From Clostridia bacterium UC5.1-1C12 (lineage in GTDB: Bacteria > Bacillota_I > Bacilli_A > Erysipelotrichales > Erysipelotrichaceae), in contig BBZX01000003.1 in assembly GCA_001305055.1 (NCBI GenBank), positions 62,001-126,000 of the forward strand: 64,000 nucleotides of DNA, written 5' to 3'. The position numbers and the translations under genes are program-made. Numbering within the stretch: position 1 is the stretch's first letter; each line of letters begins with the position of its first letter. The notes under the pieces were generated by a model, which was given only the letters and a program-made list of their open reading frames with translations, was not told the origin of the DNA and did not search any database. Shown in pieces: positions 50,913 through 59,612 of this stretch.

Positions 50913-53167
50913 ATGGAACGTACTGATTTGCTGGAAATTCTAAAGCATATTGACCCATCACAATTAAATTATCAGGAGTGGGTCAATGTAGGTATGGCGT
51001 TGAAACATGAAGGCTATACGGCAAGTGATTGGGATTTCTGGAGCCAGAACGATCCTGCTCGATATCATGCTGCTGAATGTTTTAAAAAATGGGATACGTT
51101 TCAAGGTGCAGGAACCCCTGTCACTGGCGGAACAATTGTTCAGTTGGCTAAAGATCAAGGGTGGAATTTTGAACCGACAGAGAGCCGCGCCCTTGATTGG
51201 AATGATATGATATATCGCGATGAGTTAGTAATCATTGACAAGGATTGGATTGAAGACAAAGAAATTGTCGAGCCAGCACGATGGCAACCAGTACAAGAAT
51301 TAATCAAATATTTGGAAACACTTTTCGACTCTTCTGATAAAGTCAGTTATGTTACTAAATGTTGGGAAAAAGACGGTAAATACATGCCATCGAAAGGCGT
51401 ATCAGATCGTACTGCTGGTCAATTGATTGAGTTGCTGAACAAATGCCAGGGTGACATTGGATCCGTCATAGGTGATTACAATGAGACTGCAGGGGCATGG
51501 ATACGATTTAATCCGATGGATGGAAAAGGGATTAAAGATGAAAATGTAGTTAGTTTTAAATATGCACTAATTGAGTCCGATGACTTAGAACTTGAAAAAC
51601 AGAACGCAATTATCAGAGAACTTGAATTGCCGGTAGCATGTCTTGTATATAGCGGTAAAAAAAGTATTCATGCAATAGTTAAAATTGAAGCTATAAATCA
51701 TTCTGAATATGTTAATCGTGTTGATTATCTTTATAAAGTTTGTAAAAAAAATGGTCTTAAAATTGATACGGCCAATAAAAATCCAAGCAGATTATCAAGA
51801 ATGCCTGGTGTCATGAGAAATGGAAAAAAACAATTTTTAATGGATACCAATATTGGCAAGGACTCATGGAACGAATGGCAAGAATGGATTGAATCAGTCA
51901 ATGATGATCTACCTGAGCCGGAGAGTTTAAATGAGTATTGGGATGATTTACCTGCGCTGGCCCCTTCGCTGATTGATGGTGTGCTGCGGCAGGGGCACAA
52001 GATGCTGATTGCCGGCCCATCTAAGGCTGGTAAGTCATTTGCTCTTATAGAGATGTGTATTGCGATTGCGGAGGGTAAGAAGTGGTTTAACTGGCCCTGT
52101 GCAAAAGGAAAGGTACTGTATGTCAATTTAGAGCTTGATCGAGCCAGCTGCTTACATAGATTTAAAGATGTTTATACATCACTTGGATGGGCTGCAGAAA
52201 GCTTGCGTAACATCGACATTTGGAACTTAAGAGGTAAATCTATACCGATGGATAAGCTGGCTCCCAAGTTGATCAGACGGGCTGCTAAAAAGAATTATAT
52301 AGCCATCGTGATTGACCCGATTTATAAGGTCATTACTGGCGATGAGAATAGTGCTGATCAGATGGCGAATTTCTGCAATCAATTTGATAAAGTGTGTACT
52401 GAACTGGGCTGCGCTGTCATCTACTGCCATCATCATAGTAAAGGTAGTCAAGGCAGCAAGCGGTCAATGGATAGAGCTAGTGGCTCAGGAGTGTTTGCAC
52501 GTGATCCTGATGCACTGCTAGATTTGATAGAGCTAGAAATCAGCGAAGACACATTGAAGCAGGAAAGTAATAAAGCGGTGTGTAGGTTGTGCATGAGCTG
52601 GTTGAAGAAGTACGGTAAAGAAGACCTAGCATCACAGGATGATGAATGTAGTGAAACTCAGATGCTGGCCATCTGCCGTATAAATCTAAAGGAAGTTTAT
52701 GAAAGCATCATCGAAGAAGTTGCGGAAATCCGTAAAAAGTCGAAGCAATGACGGCATGGCGCATTGAAGGAACGCTGAGAGAGTTTCCTAAATTCGCGCC
52801 GGTAAATCTATGGTTTGATTATCCAGTGCATCGTGTGGATCGTATTGGTACGCTTAAGGACATCCAGTTGGATGATGCTAATTACCGCAGTAAGAAAAAG
52901 AGTACGGTGTCGGTTGAAGACAAACAATTGAAAAAACAATCAGAATTGGAAAGTGCATTTACGTTTTGCGACAGCGAAGAAAACGGCGAAGTATCTGTCT
53001 CTGATTTGATTTCCCATATCGGTAAAAGTAGGAACTATGTTAAAGATTTAGTTGATGCAAATCCGAATTATGAAAGAGATAGAAAGGGCATGGTCAGAAA
53101 GGTGTCAAAGTGTCAAAAACAAAAAATGACATGTGACACTTGGGATGTCAAAGTGTCAAAAACATAA
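50913..53167 (+). CDS. Primase-helicase: PriCT/AEP-type primase fused to RepA-like RecA helicase (one frameshift)
   Basis: The N-terminal PriCT-like segment (YQEWVNVGMALKHEGYTASD, GGTIVQLAKDQGW) is followed by a primase-like domain (SFKYALIESDDLELEKQNAI with the acidic pair, VYSGKKSIHAIVKI). A RepA/AAA_25 helicase follows: IAGPSKAGKSFAL (Walker A), VLYVNLELDR and VIDPIYKV. Restoring one A near 52737 joins the frame to MTAWRIEGTLREFPKFAPVN and NLWFDYPVHRVD, the normal C-terminus of RepA-like helicases. Total is about 751 residues. It likely starts phage replication. A dense GTGTCA repeat array begins inside its last codons. Confidence 0.82.
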
Positions 53168-53301
53168 TTTGACATGTGACATCAAGGTGTCAAAAAAGGT
53201 GTCAAAGTGTCAAATGACACCTATCTAAATGGCGCGGTGGGGTGTCAAAAATGGGGTGTCATAACCCCCTCTAAAGAGGGGGGTTATGACACACACCCAC
53301 T
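53102..53301. repeat. GTGTCA repeat array with inverted repeat, candidate phage origin
   Basis: Eleven exact GTGTCA or complementary TGACAC words lie between 53102 and 53292, with further near matches such as ATGTCA. The array ends in an inverted repeat, GTGTCATAACCCCCTCT at 53256 paired with AGAGGGGGGTTATGACAC ending at 53292. The segment covers the last codons of the primase-helicase and a non-coding gap of about 190 bases. Iteron-like arrays next to an initiator gene are typical of replication origins. Confidence 0.55.
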
Positions 53302-53363
53302 TTTGACAGCCACACCCTTTGGATTTTGTGACAGGAGAAGTAAAAAGAAGGAGAGTGTAACGT

Positions 53364-53561
53364 ATGAGAATAGCATGTATGCCATTGGTAACAAATATAC
53401 CTAAGCCAAGAGATCGAGGATGGGTCATGAAGAAGTGCCCAGTCTGCGGTTGCGATTGTTGGGAAAGCAACACGCTTAGAAATAGTCTGCGTGTTGGTAT
53501 CGTCAAAGAAGCAGCCTGTACGGAATGTGCATTAAAGGCAATGGGCCAATCACATGACTGA
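53364..53561 (+). CDS. Small zinc-ribbon-like phage protein
   Basis: The 65-residue protein starts at ATG 53364 after GAAGGAGAG. Two cysteine pairs are visible, CPVCGCDC and CTEC, the layout of a zinc ribbon. It overlaps the rusA start. Function unknown. Confidence 0.65.
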   Translation: MRIACMPLVTNIPKPRDRGWVMKKCPVCGCDCWESNTLRNSLRVGIVKEAACTECALKAMGQSHD

Positions 53562-53934
53562 GTTCTTCATGGCAATGGTGCCACCTACTGCAACGGCTCA
53601 GCAGCACAAGATCAGCAAGGGTCGGTTCTATGATCCGCCTGAGGTCAAGGCAGCCAGAGCAAAGTTGATGGCTAATCTGGCACGATATGCCCCAGCGGAT
53701 AAGTATACCAGTCCTGTGCGGTTAGTCACAAAATGGTGCTTCCCCATTACTGGCAAACATAAAGACGGCGAGTATAAATACACTCGTCCTGACACGGATA
53801 ACTTGCAGAAGCTGCTGAAGGATTGCATGACAGCTTGTGGTTACTGGGGAGATGACGCTTTAGTTTGCAGTGAAGTCATTGAAAAATTCTGGGCGGCAGT
53901 GCCGGGGATATACATTTGCGTTGAAGCGATTTAA
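53554..53934 (+). CDS. rusA: RusA-family Holliday junction resolvase
   Basis: The intact 126-residue protein has RPDTDNLQKLLKDCMTACGY followed by WGDDALVCSEVIEKFW, the RusA motif with catalytic aspartates in DTDN and GDDA. It overlaps the preceding gene by eight bases. It should resolve recombination intermediates during phage replication. Confidence 0.9.
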   Translation: MTEFFMAMVPPTATAQQHKISKGRFYDPPEVKAARAKLMANLARYAPADKYTSPVRLVTKWCFPITGKHKDGEYKYTRPDTDNLQKLLKDCMTACGYWGDDALVCSEVIEKFWAAVPGIYICVEAI

Positions 53935-53947
53935 GAGGTTTCAGAAA

Positions 53948-54154
53948 ATGGAAAATAAAAAATTGAATCATTATAAACATGAGGATGGCGACAAAGTATG
54001 GTACATAGGAGCTATAAAAAATGTATTTAATGATTACTTCGACTCATCAGATTTAGGGCATATAGCACTGGTAAAATGCGGTTGGCTGTTTAAATCAAGA
54101 GACGAGGCAGAGGCCAATAAAGATAGAGTTTTTGAGGAGTATAAAATCGTTTAG
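53948..54154 (+). CDS. Phage protein, unknown
   Basis: The 68-residue acidic protein (HEDGDKVWYIGAIKNVFNDY, LGHIALVKCGWLFKSRDEAE) has no recognised domain. ATG 53948 lies in a tightly packed early transcript 13 bases after rusA. Confidence 0.6.
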   Translation: MENKKLNHYKHEDGDKVWYIGAIKNVFNDYFDSSDLGHIALVKCGWLFKSRDEAEANKDRVFEEYKIV

Positions 54155-54168
54155 GAGGAAATAAAATC

Positions 54169-54402
54169 ATGATCATGCGAAAGGAAAAAGATGGATTAGT
54201 TATCACAAAACATTTTGGAAGTACGTCCGAAGAAATTGTTACACTAGTGGAAAATAAAAAAAGTGGATATGTGAAAGAAATCATTGAACCGCTCAAGAAA
54301 TACTCACAGCATCCAACAGGTTATAAAAATCAACTTTTAGAACAAGGATTTGAGTTAGTGAAAGTAGGTGGCCGTGATGACATTTGCGAAGCAATTGACT
54401 GA
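54169..54402 (+). CDS. Phage protein, unknown
   Basis: The 77-residue protein starts at ATG 54169 after TTAGGAGGA. Sequence (GLVITKHFGSTSEEIVTLVE) shows no recognised family. The 3' end overlaps the PcfK-like gene by 26 bases. Confidence 0.6.
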   Translation: MIMRKEKDGLVITKHFGSTSEEIVTLVENKKSGYVKEIIEPLKKYSQHPTGYKNQLLEQGFELVKVGGRDDICEAID

Positions 54403-54811
54403 GTGTACAAATCCCACAATCAAAATTATTGCTCAGTATCTATTAAGCAGAGATGACATCAAGGATAAACTTGATAACCCTAAGAAATCACTTGATGAAA
54501 TGCTGCAATACATAACCGGTAAAGCATCTAAGCGTAAGACAGGTAATTGTGCCGTGATTGATGATGATACAGTTTATGGCTGGGCAGTCCACTACTATGA
54601 TGAGGATGATATAAAAATTAATCACAATGTATCTGCAAATACAGCAGTTAGTCAGACAAATAATGCGGTCAAGAAAGCGGCACCTATTGTTAAACAAAAG
54701 CAGGTAGAAGTGTTAGCTCAGGAAGTGGGGATTAAGAAAATCAGAGCCGGTAAAGGTAAAAAAGATAAACCATGTGAAGGCCAGCAGAGCCTGTTTGGAG
54801 ATCTGTTATGA
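54377..54811 (+). CDS. PcfK-like protein
   Basis: ATG 54377 gives MTFAKQLTECTNPTIKIIAQ, then YLLSRDDIKDKLDNPKKSLD and a segment YGWAVHYYDED typical of PcfK-like proteins. A Lys-rich tail ends in QQSLFGDLL. About 144 residues. It overlaps the following PcfJ-like gene by four bases, the standard pairing in conjugative elements and phages. Biochemical function is not established. Confidence 0.75.
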   Translation: MTFAKQLTECTNPTIKIIAQYLLSRDDIKDKLDNPKKSLDEMLQYITGKASKRKTGNCAVIDDDTVYGWAVHYYDEDDIKINHNVSANTAVSQTNNAVKKAAPIVKQKQVEVLAQEVGIKKIRAGKGKKDKPCEGQQSLFGDLL

Positions 54812-56265
54812 CTTGCAGGAAGAACTCTGAGGAGCTGAAGGAACTGGCTCAAGCTGATTTACCAATGCCAGAGGGAATCGTTGAATTTTGCTTGAATGAG
54901 ATGTCTGTTTTAAAAAGTGCTTATGGTGGTAAAGTGAAGGATAAAAAAGAGTGGTACTTTAAATGCAGCGAATGCGGTGATATTACTCATCGTATAGAAA
55001 GATATACAAATGGAGAACAAGTACATTGCTCTAGCTGTGGTAAAGAGTTGAAGTTTATAAAGACAGATGTCAATTCTTCAAATGATTATTTGGAATTGTC
55101 TTATGACGTGATTCAAAACTATAAAGGTAAATTGCTTTCAAGAACATTTAAATGTCAAAAAAGGATTAGCTCAAGGATAGACAGATATAAATTTGATATT
55201 AGAGAAGTCAAAAGAGTAATTGAGGGAAATACTTATTGTCTTATGGATTTTAGTGGCGATCGATTTATTTGGAATGATTCCACAGGTACGCCGATACATA
55301 TACTGCTGAATCGCAAATTTAAAGAAATGAAGCGAGGCAAGTATTGTCAGAATTATTTTTATGAACCGTTTCATGGTTATAACCAAGCTGTACTAGAATC
55401 AGTTGGATTAAAGTATTGCCAATATGATGAGTACATGAAGCAAAGAAATATGAGTATCATTGATTATGTTAATTTGTATAGAGATCGTCCGAAAATAGAG
55501 CTGCTGGTAAAAGCAGGGTATCACTCAATGGTGGCATCCGCTCGTTATCTGAATCTAAAAGGTAAAAATTTTGAGCAAATCTTTGGTATAGCTTGCTATT
55601 GGGAGCTTATGTAAAGCAAGGCAGAGTTTCAATCATAGACATAAGGCACATAAAAAAGTATTCAATATCAACTTATGAACAATTGAAGGGTATCAGAGTC
55701 GTCGAAGTAAAGTATGGATTCTTGCCTGATGAAATAAAAAAGCAAAAAAAATTCTGCGAGCATGTCTATCGTAAAGGCACTAACCACTCACTTTATGCTG
55801 ATTACCTACGATGGTGTGTCGAACTTGGATATCCCCTATATGATACACGTATTCTTTATCCAAAAAGATCTTCATAAAGCTCATGATGAAGTCTTTGAGG
55901 AGCATAAGAAAAACGAAAAAGAAAATCTTGCAAAAAGGTTTTGATGAATTTTATCAGAAGCTGAAAAAGTATATTTATCAAGATGATAAATTGTGATTAA
56001 GCCGGCAAAATCACAACAAGAGTTGATCAATGAAAGTGAAACATTACATCACTGTGTCCGCAGTTATGCGGACCGGATGAGCAAAAAAGAAACTGCAATT
56101 TTCTTTATCAGAGAAAAAACTCAAGCAGATCGACCGCTTTATACTTTGGAACTCAAAGGTAAAAAGGTCATCCAAGCTAGAGGAAAGAATAACTGTCAGC
56201 TTGATCCTGAAGCTCAAGATTTTGTGAAGAAGTGGGAAAAGCGTTATAGGCTATCAGGATACTAA
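54808..56265 (+). CDS. PcfJ-like protein (four frameshifts)
   Basis: A zinc-ribbon near the start (CSECGD at about residue 52, CSSCGK) precedes the PcfJ core with DYLRWCVELGYPLYDTRILY and the conserved LHHCVRSYADRM near the C terminus. The frame breaks near 55578, 55869, 55937 and 55992, each repaired by one base in a short run. Reconstructed length is about 486 residues. It pairs with PcfK-like. Confidence 0.82.
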
Positions 56266-56279
56266 ATGGAGGTATAAAA

Positions 56280-56519
56280 ATGGCTAAAATATTAATTGAT
56301 TATGACGACAAGATGACGAAGCCGAAGATTAAGCAAGGAGACTATGTTAATGGCCATCGCGTAGAGATGGTCGGTGTATTTGATGGAGAACCACACTATT
56401 TGATTGCATACTTTGATTGGGGTGTAAACAAGCCACAGAGTTTATCCTTGCCAGACCATCTTGTCAGGGATTATGTATCAGCTGAAGATTTTGAAAAAGT
56501 GCGAAAGGTAATCCGATGA
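56280..56519 (+). CDS. Phage protein, unknown
   Basis: The 79-residue protein begins MAKILIDYDDKMTKPKIKQG, at ATG 56280 after ATGGAGGT. It contains HRVEMVGVFDGEPHYLIAYF. No family recognised. Its stop overlaps the start of the regulator gene. Confidence 0.6.
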   Translation: MAKILIDYDDKMTKPKIKQGDYVNGHRVEMVGVFDGEPHYLIAYFDWGVNKPQSLSLPDHLVRDYVSAEDFEKVRKVIR

Positions 56520-56868
56520 TGAACTCATTGATTGAAAAAATATCAGCACAGAATGGAACTCCGGTAGAAAAAACAATGAAATTACTGCAATCATACAGAG
56601 ACTTACAAAGAGGTAAAGAGATTGTAGACGATGATCGCATCTTGCTTGATATTATTAATCAATGCTTTGATGTTGTTAAAGACGACTATTATTATTTGAT
56701 ATTAGAGCAAATTTTAAAACAGGATTATCGATACACACCATCGCTAATAATCTAGACATCGATGAGCGTAAGGTATGGAGGCAGCGTAAAAGATTGATAC
56801 GCAGAATTTCAGTAATTATTTTTGGAGATAAAGCTATTAACGAGATAATAAAAAATGAGAACGATTAA
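56516..56868 (+). CDS. ArpU/RinA-like phage late transcription regulator (one frameshift)
   Basis: The N-terminal part is helical (IEKISAQNGTPVEKTMKLLQ). Restoring one G near 56723 gives a C-terminal helix-turn-helix LSIHTIANNLDIDERKVWRQ, then RKRLIRRISVIIFGD. This matches sigma-70 region 4-like ArpU/RinA-type activators, which sit at the end of the early operon and switch on late genes. About 117 residues. A phased repeat array and a -10 box follow immediately. Confidence 0.7.
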
Positions 56869-56886
56869 ATAAAATCGTTCTTTTAT
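56859..56886 (+). terminator. Terminator at end of early operon
   Basis: GAACGATT / AATCGTTC stem with TTTTA tail, overlapping the regulator stop codon. Confidence 0.82.
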
Positions 56887-56894
56887 TTTGCAAA

Positions 56895-56944
56895 GTGACA
56901 TTTTAGTGTCATTAAAGTGTCATTAAAGTGTCATTTTTTTGTCA
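56895..56944 (+). repeat. Five 11-bp phased GTGTCA-type repeats
   Basis: Hexamers GTGACA, GTGTCA, GTGTCA, GTGTCA and TTGTCA begin at 56895, 56906, 56917, 56928 and 56939, exactly 11 bases apart, with AT-rich spacers. The array lies 35 to 85 bases upstream of a TATAAT box, the position of an activator array on one DNA face. Confidence 0.8.
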
Positions 56945-56979
56945 TAAAAAGGGCCATGTTTTAAGTTGATAAAAAAGCT

Positions 56980-57070
56980 TATAATGGCATTGTGCTAAGG
57001 GGTTGGCACAATGATAACTTCTTTCCTTTCGTAAGATCAAGAGCATTACTGCTCTTGATCACTTATCATT
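56980..57070 (+). promoter_or_regulatory. Probable late promoter and structured leader of the lysis cassette
   Basis: TATAAT at 56980-56985 lacks a good -35 box (TGTTTT at 17 bases), as expected for an activated promoter. The leader holds AATGATAA (57010) pairing with TTATCATT (57063) around a perfect 11-base stem GATCAAGAGCA/TGCTCTTGATC (57035-57060). AGGAGGA and the first lysis gene follow. Confidence 0.6.
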
Positions 57071-57100
57071 GTTGCTGCCAGGCTGCCAGGAGGAATAAAA

Positions 57101-57283
57101 ATGAAACAATTAATTGACAAATTAACCGAACTATTAAAAGTAAAGAGCCTATGGAGCCTGTGTGCAATGGGGGTCTTTGTGGCTCTATCACTTACAAACA
57201 AAATAGATGCTGCAGTTACGTCCAGTGTGATCTCTGCCATTATTACATATTATTTTACTAAGCAGTCAAACGAGGTTCAGTAG
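57101..57283 (+). CDS. Small holin-like membrane protein
   Basis: The 60-residue protein has two hydrophobic stretches (residues 16-31 and 38-52; SLWSLCAMGVFVALSLTNKI, SSVISAIITYYFTKQ) and starts after a strong CAGGAGGA. It is first in the cassette ending with the endolysin, so a holin role is likely. Confidence 0.65.
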   Translation: MKQLIDKLTELLKVKSLWSLCAMGVFVALSLTNKIDAAVTSSVISAIITYYFTKQSNEVQ

Positions 57284-57577
57284 ATGGACAGTAATACATT
57301 TATGGGGCTGCTTGTCTTTGCACTGATCGCGCTCTGCGGAATCGCATGGAAATATAAAGATGAGCTTAAAAAGGACAATAAGCCTATACAGGACCTTAAT
57401 AGGAGTGTGATTGAACTTACGTTCACGCTCAAGCAGCTTAATCAGGATACAGTAAATTTAAAATCAAGAGTTGATACTCACGGTACTGAGATTCATGCGT
57501 TACAGAGAGAGTGTGTCGACCATAAGGCTCGCATAGTAAATTTAGAAAAGCATTGCGATGACTTGCTGGAGGGATAG
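57284..57577 (+). CDS. Membrane-anchored coiled-coil lysis protein (XhlA/haemolysin-like)
   Basis: The 97-residue protein has one N-terminal helix (FMGLLVFALIALCGIAW) and a long coiled coil (DLNRSVIELTFTLKQLNQDT, IHALQRECVDHKARIVNLEK). It begins directly after the holin-like stop. The layout resembles XhlA-type accessory lysis proteins. Confidence 0.6.
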   Translation: MDSNTFMGLLVFALIALCGIAWKYKDELKKDNKPIQDLNRSVIELTFTLKQLNQDTVNLKSRVDTHGTEIHALQRECVDHKARIVNLEKHCDDLLEG

Positions 57578-57580
57578 ACT

Positions 57581-58758
57581 ATGGATGTTATTAAAAATTT
57601 AGTGGCTGAAGATAAATATAGCATTAAATGTCCGTATGCCATGACACCTGAATTTATCGTGGTGCATAACACAGCAAATGATGCTTCAGCGAGAAATGAA
57701 GTATCATACATGATTAGAAATGACAATCAAGTATCTTATCATTACGCGATTGATGATAAAGAAATTGTACAAGGTATTCCAGAGGATCGTAATGCTTGGC
57801 ATGCCGGTGACGGCGCTAATGGGGTAGGAAATAGAAAAGGGATTGCCGTTGAAATTTGCTACTCTAAGAGTGGTGGCAAGCGTTTTGATGAAGCGGAAAT
57901 CTTAGCAGCAAAATTTATAGCCTTTAAACTAAAAGAAAAAGGATGGGGAATTGAGAAGGTTAAGAAGCATCAAGACTTTAGCGTGAAGTATTGTCCTCAT
58001 CGCACGTTAGATATGGGATGGGTACGATTTTTAAATATGATACAAGCCGAACTCAATGAATTAAACAAAGATAACGGTATTGCTATTATGGGTAAATCTG
58101 TTAAAAGTGCAGCCGCTTTGCAAGCTGAACTGCAGAGTAAAAATCCCACACTCAATCCAAGATTTAAGGATATTGCAAACACCTATTTAAAGATAGGCGC
58201 TAAATACAACGTAAAAGGCGACATTGCTTTTTGTCAGATGGCACACGAGACAGGATGGCTAAGTTTGGAGGCCAAGTATCAGAGAGTCAAAATAACTTTG
58301 CTGGCATAGGTGCTACCAACGGTGGTGCCAAAGGTGCTGTATTTGCATCTATTGAGGATGGAGTTACGGCCCATATACAGCACTTATATGCATATGCCTC
58401 ATCGTTAGATTTACCTAAAGGTGAGTATTTGATTGACCCACGATTTAATCTCGTAAAGCGTGGCATTGCGCCATACTGGACAGATTTAAACGGGCGCTGG
58501 GCGGTGCCCGGTACTACTTATGGTCAATCTATTTTAAAAATCTATGCTGCCATTACAGATATCAAGAGTGATTATCCAAAGTGGCGAGCATTTGGCAATA
58601 AGTGGTATTACTATACATCAGCAGATGATTATGCTAAAGCATCTGCAGGCCAACTTAGATGGATCAATGACAACGGTAAACGATATCTTGTCGATGAGTC
58701 TGGTGCTATGCTTGCTAATGTAGCTATTAATAAGAGTGGCGAGGTCAATGGCTGCTAA
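57581..58758 (+). CDS. Endolysin: N-acetylmuramoyl-L-alanine amidase with glucosaminidase domain (one frameshift)
   Basis: The N-terminal amidase_2 domain shows FIVVHNTANDASA, SYHYAIDDKE, NAWHAGDG, IAVEICYSKSGG and HQDFSVKYCPHRT with zinc-ligand histidines and cysteine. A second domain (AHETGWLKFGGQVSESQNNF, GIGATNGGAKGAVFASIEDG) is a glucosaminidase. The frame breaks near 58263 (GGCTAAGTTT for GGCTAAAGTTT). About 392 residues. A short C-terminal segment with NKWYYYTSADDYAKAS may bind cell wall. Lysis enzyme of the phage. Confidence 0.9.
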
Positions 58759-59243
58759 TAAAGGTCGTAAAAATGCATATGAGTCAAAAATTAGGAGCAG
58801 GTTTGCAGATATAGAGGTATGGGTCAAAAAAGGCTTTACTCAGCGGTCAATCGCTAATAAGTTAGGTATTGCATACTCAACATTTAATAAATACAAAGTT
58901 GAAAAAACAGAATTTGCGGAACTGTTAAAAAAAGGTCGTGAATACACTGTTGATGATGTTGAAAATGCTATGTATTTAAGTGCGCTTGGCGGTAAGCAAA
59001 CTGTTAAGAAGGGTATGAAAGTAAAGAATGTCATTTACTCTGAAACTGGAAAAAGATTGCAGGAAACAGAAACTGTTGAGCTGTATGAAGAGGAAGTATA
59101 TATCCCGCCAAATACAACGGCTGGAATATTTTTATTAAAGTGCTGGGGTAAAGATAGAGGTTATACTAATGATCCAGCACTGTTAGAGTTAAAAAAGAAA
59201 AGAGCTTGAGCTGAAGGAAAAAGCTCATGACGACGAATGGTAA
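58748..59243 (+). CDS. Small-terminase-like helix-turn-helix protein (one frameshift)
   Basis: ATG 58748 lies inside the end of the endolysin gene. IEVWVKKGFTQRSIANKLGI is the helix-turn-helix, followed by YSTFNKYKVEKTEFAELLKK and IPPNTTAGIFLLKCWGKDRG, the pattern of terminase small subunits or related transposase-type HTH phage proteins. The frame changes near 59193 in an A run. The corrected end reads LELKKKELELKEKAHDDEW. About 165 residues. The large subunit is not in the window. Confidence 0.65.
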
Positions 59244-59255
59244 GGAGGAAATCCA

Positions 59256-59612
59256 TTGAACGGAAAAGTATATGTAATTGACGATAGCAAATCATTTGTA
59301 GAAGGCATGAGCAGGGCGCAAATTATGGAGTATGTCAGCGCCGGCAAAGCTTTACAGGTAAAAGTGCCGGCAGCAGCTTGGAGTGGCTCAGAAGCGCCGT
59401 ATGTTGCTGACATCACTGGTAGTTTTTCAGCAAATGATGCAGTCAATGTTTATCCTATATTTAGCCAAGATAACTACATCAATGAGCAGCTTGCTTATGA
59501 TAAATTGAGTTACACAGAGAGTTATGACGGCGGTGTAAAGATTTATGCAGAAGCTGCAACAAAACCGGCGACAGATTTAGTCATAGGATTGGAGGTGAAA
59601 TTATGGCAATAG
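59256..59612 (+). CDS. Phage structural protein, tail/baseplate-like
   Basis: The intact 118-residue protein (MNGKVYVIDDSKSFVEGMSR, then YVADITGSFSANDAVNVYPI) starts after GGAGGAAA. It immediately precedes a large tail-fibre gene and overlaps it by ten bases. Composition is Asp/Tyr/Ala-rich. No named family. Confidence 0.5.
   Translation: MNGKVYVIDDSKSFVEGMSRAQIMEYVSAGKALQVKVPAAAWSGSEAPYVADITGSFSANDAVNVYPIFSQDNYINEQLAYDKLSYTESYDGGVKIYAEAATKPATDLVIGLEVKLWQ

Noticed and set aside
53250..53301. C5/G6 inverted repeat read as a rho-independent terminator
   Set aside because: No T run follows on either strand. It shares GTGTCA with the array and fits better as part of it.
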